Positions 58,401 to 64,000 of a stretch of 64,000 bases of DNA are shown piece by piece. The position numbers and the translations under genes are program-made. The notes below the pieces were generated by a model that did not search any database, had not been told where the DNA came from, and worked only from the letters and a program-made list of their open reading frames with translations. The stretch lies in contig QVOM02000102.1 of NCBI GenBank assembly GCA_003586115.2, positions 469,731-533,730 on the forward strand, written 5' to 3'. Positions within the stretch are counted from its first letter, which is position 1. Every line of letters starts with the position of its first letter. This DNA comes from Salvator merianae. Lineage: Eukaryota; Chordata; Lepidosauria; Squamata; Teiidae.

Positions 58401-58844
58401 TTTGATAGGACTTGAAAACGCTAAGGTTCGTTTAGGCAAACAAAGAAGTAGAGTGCAAGCAAGCATGGCTCGCCTGGGATGTAAAAAGAAAGGGCTTGAA
58501 ACATTCAGAAGTGTAGTTCTGCGCATATGGTTGACCCCTTATATGTCATCAAGTTTGGATGCTTACAAGATTTTTTTTTCTGTCATGTATTGGAACTGGC
58601 CAGGCTTCTTCCTAACCATGGATCTAGGCAGCCATTTACACCCATTTTATCCTTTCTGATGGCACAAACATCCCATGCAGGTCTCAGTATCACAATTTCT
58701 GGTCATTTGTGTTTTGCAGAACGTTTCTGGGATGGCTCAGTTTTTGCATACATTTTTGGCATGTACAAGTAGAGCAATATAGATGAATAATCTGCATCCC
58801 ACAAACTTTTGGGATCTTTCTGGATTTATCTTGCCTTGTTCCAG
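58281..58844 (+). other. Start of intron 1 of the TRIM44-like gene
   Basis: Begins with donor GTAAGC. No second exon with a suitable acceptor and coiled-coil coding is seen to the end of the window, so the intron is at least 5.7 kb. Confidence 0.7.
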
Positions 58845-59480
58845 GCCAGTGAGTCTCGACCCTGGTCTAGAACATGACAAGGTGTGGTCTGCACAATGGC
58901 TCTAGTCCTGAACAGCCTTCACAGCCCCACCCCCCACCCCCCACNNNNNNNNNNNNNNNNNNNNNNNNNNNNNNNNNNNNNNNNNNNNNNNNNNNNNNNN
59001 NNNNNNNNNNNNNNNNNNNNNNNNNNNNNNNNNNNNNNNNNNNNNNNNNNNNNNNNNNNNNNNNNNNNNNNNNNNNNNNNNNNNNNNNNNNNNNNNNNNN
59101 NNNNNNNNNNNNNNNNNNNNNNNNNNNNNNNNNNNNNNNNNNNNNNNNNNNNNNNNNNNNNNNNNNNNNNNNNNNNNNNNNNNNNNNNNNNNNNNNNNNN
59201 NNNNNNNNNNCGTCCATGAGCTTCAGCCAGGCCTGGCCTCCAAGGGCTCTGAAGGGCTAGGAATGAAAGTTCCTAGCCTCAGAGCCACTGGGGGATCCAT
59301 TCTGGCAATGAACTTTGGTGATCTAGATTGCCCATGTTGATTTGCTTAATCAGAGCTACAAGTGATCCAGATCAAGGGCCTCTTGATCCGGATCATGCTC
59401 CCTAAAGCAGATGGAGCATACCAGCGGTGGGTGGGGCCTCTTTGTAACATGCAAACTGATAAAGCCCAGAAGAGTACTAT
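58845..59480 (+). mobile_element. Hairpin MITE family 3, copy 3, containing the gap
   Basis: Text ctggtctagaacatgacaa at left and ggctaggaatgaaagttcc, cctagcctc at right matches copy 2 (tctggaatagcc, aacatgataagg, aggaacaaaagtttctagc). The hairpin 59363-59375 with 59383-59395 (TGATCCAGATCAA with TTGATCCGGATCA) is kept. Ends are worn and approximate. Confidence 0.6.
58945..59210. other. Assembly gap (266 N)
   Basis: A run of N follows a C-rich repeat (ccccaccccccaccccccac), a typical sequencing break. Frames spanning it are meaningless. Confidence 0.98.
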
Positions 59481-59667
59481 GAGGGCTTGTATTCCAGAAC
59501 AAAGGTAACTGCAGAAGGGTCCTTAGATGCTTCAGTAACATGACACCATTTTTATGCATTCAGACAGGAAAACTGAATAAGTGTGACTGTTGTAACAACA
59601 GAGTGGGGGGAAAGAAACCAAAGAGATGGAAAAGCCAAGTCTTGGGGGCAGGTAGCTAAGAGTCCTC

Positions 59668-59985
59668 CTTATTCATTTAAATGTTTGTATTTCTGTCCTG
59701 CTCTAAGGTCTCAGAACGGATTACAGTCATTTAAAACATACAAAAACATAGTGAAAAAGTAAACAATTTAAAAATACTGAAAAACAAATATTGCATAGAA
59801 AGGGAAGCGTGCTGCTATGTCAGCTACAGACCAGGGTAAAGAGTTTTGTCTTTGCCTCTGAAATATGTATAACAGGAGTTCTTGGTGGATTTTGGAAGCA
59901 ACGACTTTTTATAACATATTGGACTGTCACAGAGAAGGAGCCTCTCACGACCCTCAATACCATGGACTGTTGAAGATGGTGACAC
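59668..59985 (-). mobile_element. L2-clade LINE 3' end (antisense), left part
   Basis: Antisense L2 tail boxes: tttgtatttctgtcctgct, then cggattacagtcatttaaa and an A-rich stretch. L2 sequence seems to resume at 61140, on the other side of TIR copy E. Confidence 0.5.
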
Positions 59986-59987
59986 AT

Positions 59988-61133
59988 GGGCAACATTCTG
60001 ACACGGTATTTAATCAGTTTACAGGCCATCTTCAGTTCCTGCTGGGCCAACATGATCTTGCCTTTCCATAGTTTATCTGGACTAAATTGGCGAAATCTGG
60101 ACTACTTTGTATTCAGATTTAATGAGCTCTCAAGCCATTTCAGATTACTAGCCCACTTTACTTTGTGATGTGAGAACATGGAAGGAGACTATTTGGGAAA
60201 GATCATACTTTTTGGGGGTTGTGCAGAAGGAGGGCTTCCCATTTCTGGCAGTTCAATGACACACTTTGTGGGTGGGCAGGAATCACAGTAGTTCCTTCTG
60301 CCTCCGTTATCCCCGCTGCCAGGAGAAAAGAAAACCATCCTCCATTTTACTTTGCTAAACTGTGGTCCTTTCTCTTCCTTTACCCCCCATTTGACACTGC
60401 CAGGAAGAAATTAAAGGCTTCCTCCACTTCCGTCTGCTGATTAAAGCAAAAAACAAACTGTGCCTGTTTGGGGGTGCAGTCCTCTTGCCCCAACAAAGAA
60501 CCCACTTAGTATCAGTTTTGCCGTTGGCAGCACACAGCTACATAATGGGACACATGCCTCTGTGGATGTCTCTGGGGGAGGTGAAGCAGAGTCCATTTGC
60601 TGGCTATTAACTACACTATCATGATAATAGAGCCCCCCCCATTTCCCCCTCTTCACAAACCTTTCCCTGCTTTTGCGCTACTTTTAAATTGTGCAAAAGT
60701 GCAATTGCAATGGAGCAGAAATCGCCATCTGCCCTTTAAGAAACTTAAATGTGTGGTACATGTGGTATTAAAGTTCTCCTTGTGTAGATACAGGCTGGAG
60801 GCGGAGAAGGAGCAAACGGTGAATGACTAGTAATGCTGCCAAGCGAATCCATGTTCTGAGGCAGCAGCTGGGACATACAGAAGGTAGAGCTTGACTTTCC
60901 TGCCTTGTGAACTCAAGATTTGAATGTTGGGACTGCAGCCAATCACTGAATGCCCAGGGGTTGAGGCAGAAAAGGTACAGTTTCACCGTGCCAAGCACGG
61001 GAAACATCAGTATGAGAACAAGTAAGTCCAAATTGAGTCTGCGTTAAAATGATTATGTGGGAATGACCAGAAGACGAATTCAGTCCTCATACTCTTTCGA
61101 TACGGATTAAATTTATGCTGTTGGACCGTGCCC
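59988..61133 (-). mobile_element. TIR element family 1, copy E, in intron 1
   Basis: Ends GGGCAACATTCTGACACGG and GTTGGACCGTGCCC are the family termini. The interior matches copies C and D. The GGGC / GCCC ends are best preserved here. The flanks (CAT at left, TAT at right) do not give a clear duplication. Confidence 0.8.
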
Positions 61134-61139
61134 TATCAG

Positions 61140-61330
61140 AAGATCTCTTTCAACACATCTGAATGGATGAACAAGTCTGAATGGCAGGAAGTGTCCTTTT
61201 AGATATTAGAGACTAAAGTCATGTATGGCTTTATAAGCCATTGTTAATATCTTGGATTGGGCTCAAAAATGAAATGGTGACCAGTGATGTGCATGAGAAA
61301 TGATCTCCACTTTTTTGGCACAGTAATGTG
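61140..61330 (-). mobile_element. L2-clade LINE fragment (antisense), right part
   Basis: The boxes aagtcatgtatggctttat, taatatcttggattgggct and aatggtgaccagtgatgtg match the antisense L2 order FKALHTKAI / IQAQF..L. They resemble 51055-51100. Confidence 0.6.
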
Positions 61331-62290
61331 ATCAAATGGATGATGTCCTTGCATGATGCCTCTGCCAAAGAGTTTGCCAACTGGGATTATAAAACATTGG
61401 AATATGCATTTTCTGCAATAGTTACATAGGCCGGTGTCATGCACTGTGCAGCCACATTGAAATAGGATGCTCACGTAGGACCACTTTCTCTCACTCCCTC
61501 ATCTGTTGTTTAGGACTTCTGATCTTTGGCACATGCTGGGGCTTCCTAGAACCTCTGTTCACATGTTGCCATATTACTAGCCACTTCCAGCTTCTGTTTA
61601 GACAACCAGGAAGCCATTGTGATACTGTCATTAAACCTCCCTTTTCAAAAGTTTCATAGAAAAGTATGCTGACTGTAAATCTGGGTGACCTGGCAGCACG
61701 TATACTTGTGTTATTTGTGAACAATGAGAGGCTGTAATTCCATGATGTTGGTGTCGCTTTGCTATTAGATACACCCACAAATTAGAACAAATTGTTCAAT
61801 TACTGTGCTTTAGTACATTTTCCTATAAACAGGTATTATGCTAACATTAAATTGCCTCAGCATGGAGTAATGGAGTAATCTTGTTTAGATCCCACATTGC
61901 CTCTTGCTGTCTAGAGGCAGCTGAAGAACAGTTATGTATATTAAAAATCTTTTTTGTGCATGTATCATATAAAGAAAAACTTAATTTTGTTCTAACTTTG
62001 CTGTAGATCAGTAGCTCTGTTCATATGGTATTTTTATGATGATGATCAGCAATTGTGGGGCACTTCTGAAGTGCTGGGGCTTCCCTGTGTGGGGAGGCTC
62101 ACTATGGAATTTAGAAACCGAGTTTGCTGGAGTTCTCCTTTGTGTGGAAATTGTAGTGAACAAGCACTCAAGAAAAGAATTGAGAGGAAGAAATTTGTTT
62201 TGTTTTTCAAAAATTGCCAAAGGAAAAAAACAAAAAGGAACAGAGATTTTGATCAAAACAAATTTATTTAATTTAGCAATATTTTAATTA
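61331..62290. other. Unclassified intronic DNA
   Basis: No exon or repeat family is recognised. Short frames at 62008-62287 lie on both strands. Confidence 0.3.
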
Positions 62291-63700
62291 AATTTTATTT
62301 TGATCAAAATTTATATTCCTTTATGTTTCATGTCAGTCTTGAAGCAGTTTACTGTAAAACTTAAAAATAAGTTGAAAACTGAAGAACATGAAAACACTAT
62401 TAAAAACTAGGTGAGGGGGTCATAAGATAAGCATTCATTCAAGCCAGAAATGCCTGTGTGAATAAACAAGTCTTCAGCAGGTGCCTAATAGATATAACAG
62501 TAGGAGTCCCATGGACATCTGAAGAGAGAACGTTCCAGAGTGGCGGCACCATCACAAAGAAGGCCCTGCTGTGGGACACTGCAAAATGACATTTGCCAGT
62601 TTGTGGTAGGTGCAGCAATCAGTCTCAGTGATTTTACTCGATTATACTGGGAAAGATGATCTAGCAAATACCATGGTTCCAAATTTTTAGGGCTATATGC
62701 GAAGCATAAAACCTTGAATCTGGCCTGATAGCTGGCTCGTAACTAGTGTAAGAACAGGTTCTATGTGGGAACAAGCAGGTACCCTACTGAAAAGCCTGGA
62801 CACTGAATTTTGCACCTATCCAAGTAGGACTGCAGTTGGTATGCCAGCTGAAGCTGGGTGAGCACTTCTTTGCACAGAGGTCACTTGAGCCTACAATGAC
62901 CGGGGTGATTCCAGAAGTACCTACAGGCTTCGTACCTGCTCCTTCTGAGAGAATGCAATCCCATCTAGAAAAGGCAAAATCCACTGTTGTTCAACTGGGG
63001 AACTTCCTATTCACAGAGTTTCCCTATTGTCAGCTTTCAACAGTTTACAGGCCTTCATCCAACCCCTCCTTGTATCCAGGCATTGGTTCAGGATATTCAC
63101 AGTCTCTCAAAGTTGAGTGTCATCAGCATATCGGTAACACTTCACCCAAAAATGACTTTACTGCTCCCAGCAGCTTCATATAGGTATTAAATAGAATTCA
63201 TGTAAAAATAGCACCCTGTCGCACCCCAGGGCACAGAAGCCAGTCATCTGGTGTGATAATTCCTCCAGGTACAAGCCAAATCACTACAACACAGTTCCAT
63301 TCCCTCCCAGCTCACAGAGACTATCTAAAATAATATCATGGTCAACAGCTACTAAGAAATCAAGCAGGATCAAAAGAGTTGCATTCCATTTGTCTCTCTT
63401 CCACAACAGGTCATCTATCATGGCAACCAAGACTGATTCTGTCCCAAAGCCATGCCTCAACCCAGATTGCAATGGGCCAAGATAATAAGTTTCTTCCAAC
63501 AGTGCCTGCAGCTGCACAAACACTACCATTCGTCATACCTTTGCCAAAAAAGAGGGGTGTGTGACTGTGACTTTGTCCTCTGAGGGTGCTCTCACCAAAC
63601 TCGGAACCCATCCAGTTGTCCCCTCAAGGGTCTAAAAAGATGGGCAAGTATTAAGAGGATATGTAGTGGTGCCTCAAAAACTGAAGGTGATCCCACAAAA
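62291..63700 (-). mobile_element. L2-clade LINE, longest copy (antisense), reverse transcriptase start to 3' tail
   Basis: From right to left the minus strand reads YYLGPLQSGLRHGFGTESVL, then LLILLDFLVAVDHDIILDSL (63284-63529; the block with the first catalytic aspartate). Next come the NIYMK region (about 63170-63190), the antisense YADD region near 63120 and the KLKLNTDK region, then the C-terminal and 3' tail boxes to 62291. Order and spacing match an almost complete reverse transcriptase domain of the L2 clade. Frameshifts and stops make it inactive. Confidence 0.85.
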
Positions 63701-64000
63701 CAGGGCCAGATAATTCCTGGACACAGAAACAGTAGCTAAGATGAGCCAACTAGTGGCTAAATGAAAATTCCTGCACAGAGAAACTCTTTGCAGATACACA
63801 GAATTTGAAGCGGCAGGATCATGAGACTGTATCAACAGCTGCATTCTGATTAGCACGAAAGTGAGCAATTTTACCCTCCAAGGGCCTTACAGATTAATTA
63901 TAGCAGACTTCAGATGATTTCCATACTGGAGTTTGAGGGACAGGTGACAAAAGCTCCTTTACCATTCCTAGAACTCTATCGGATGGCAACTTGAAGAAGT
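63701..64000. other. Intronic DNA at the window edge
   Basis: Probably more antisense L2 upstream sequence (gaactctatcggatggcaa near the end looks like such a box), but I cannot show this. Confidence 0.3.

Noticed and set aside
57747..58526. A 259-codon minus-strand frame across the CpG island
   Set aside because: It is the antisense of the TRIM44-like exon. The zinc-ligand spacing, Kozak context and splice donor all support the + strand. The minus frame is open because of GC-rich codon composition.
58867..59260. Open frames of 111-128 codons over the N run
   Set aside because: They consist mostly of unknown residues across the assembly gap.

Overview
This is animal nuclear DNA, most likely from a squamate reptile. 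The repeats point there. Two nearly identical tRNA-derived SINEs have the lizard Sauria-type 3' end (40854-41141 and 55541-55821). There is a BovB/RTE LINE piece, several CR1 3' ends, many L2-clade LINE remnants whose reverse transcriptase can still be read in pieces, a decayed Ty3/gypsy element and several families of small DNA transposons. No bacterial-type gene, CRISPR array or RNA gene is visible. Almost all longer open frames are chance frames or transposon fragments.

The one convincing host gene is at the right end. The first coding exon of a TRIM44-like gene lies at 57846-58280 on the + strand, inside a CpG-rich block, and ends at a strong splice donor. Everything to its right (58281-64000) is its first intron as far as the window shows. 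That intron carries a 266-base assembly gap (58945-59210) and more transposon debris. The 57 kb to the left is intergenic.

Layout: 1-4.8 kb, CR1 end and unclassified DNA; 4.8-6.1 kb, copy A of a TIR element family; 6-17 kb, sparse repeats, one SINE, a pentanucleotide microsatellite and AT-rich unclassified DNA; 17-28.3 kb, L2, CR1, fold-back MITEs and a young hAT-like insertion; 31.3-34.9 kb, the gypsy remnant; 36-41 kb, CR1, two head-to-head TIR element copies (B, C) and a SINE; 41-45.7 kb, quiet AT-rich DNA; 45.7-48 kb, a BovB-CR1 composite inside L2; 50-55.8 kb, MITEs, L2, TIR copy D and a SINE; 56.5-58.3 kb, TRIM44-like promoter and exon 1; 58.3-64 kb, intron 1 with TIR copy E and a long L2 copy.

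The best candidates for something undescribed are non-coding. First, a five-copy TIR element family keeps its ends but carries at least three unrelated interiors. Second, a MITE family has a central hairpin whose two strands seem to change together between copies. Repeat names rest on recognised motifs and comparison between copies in the window, not on a database search.
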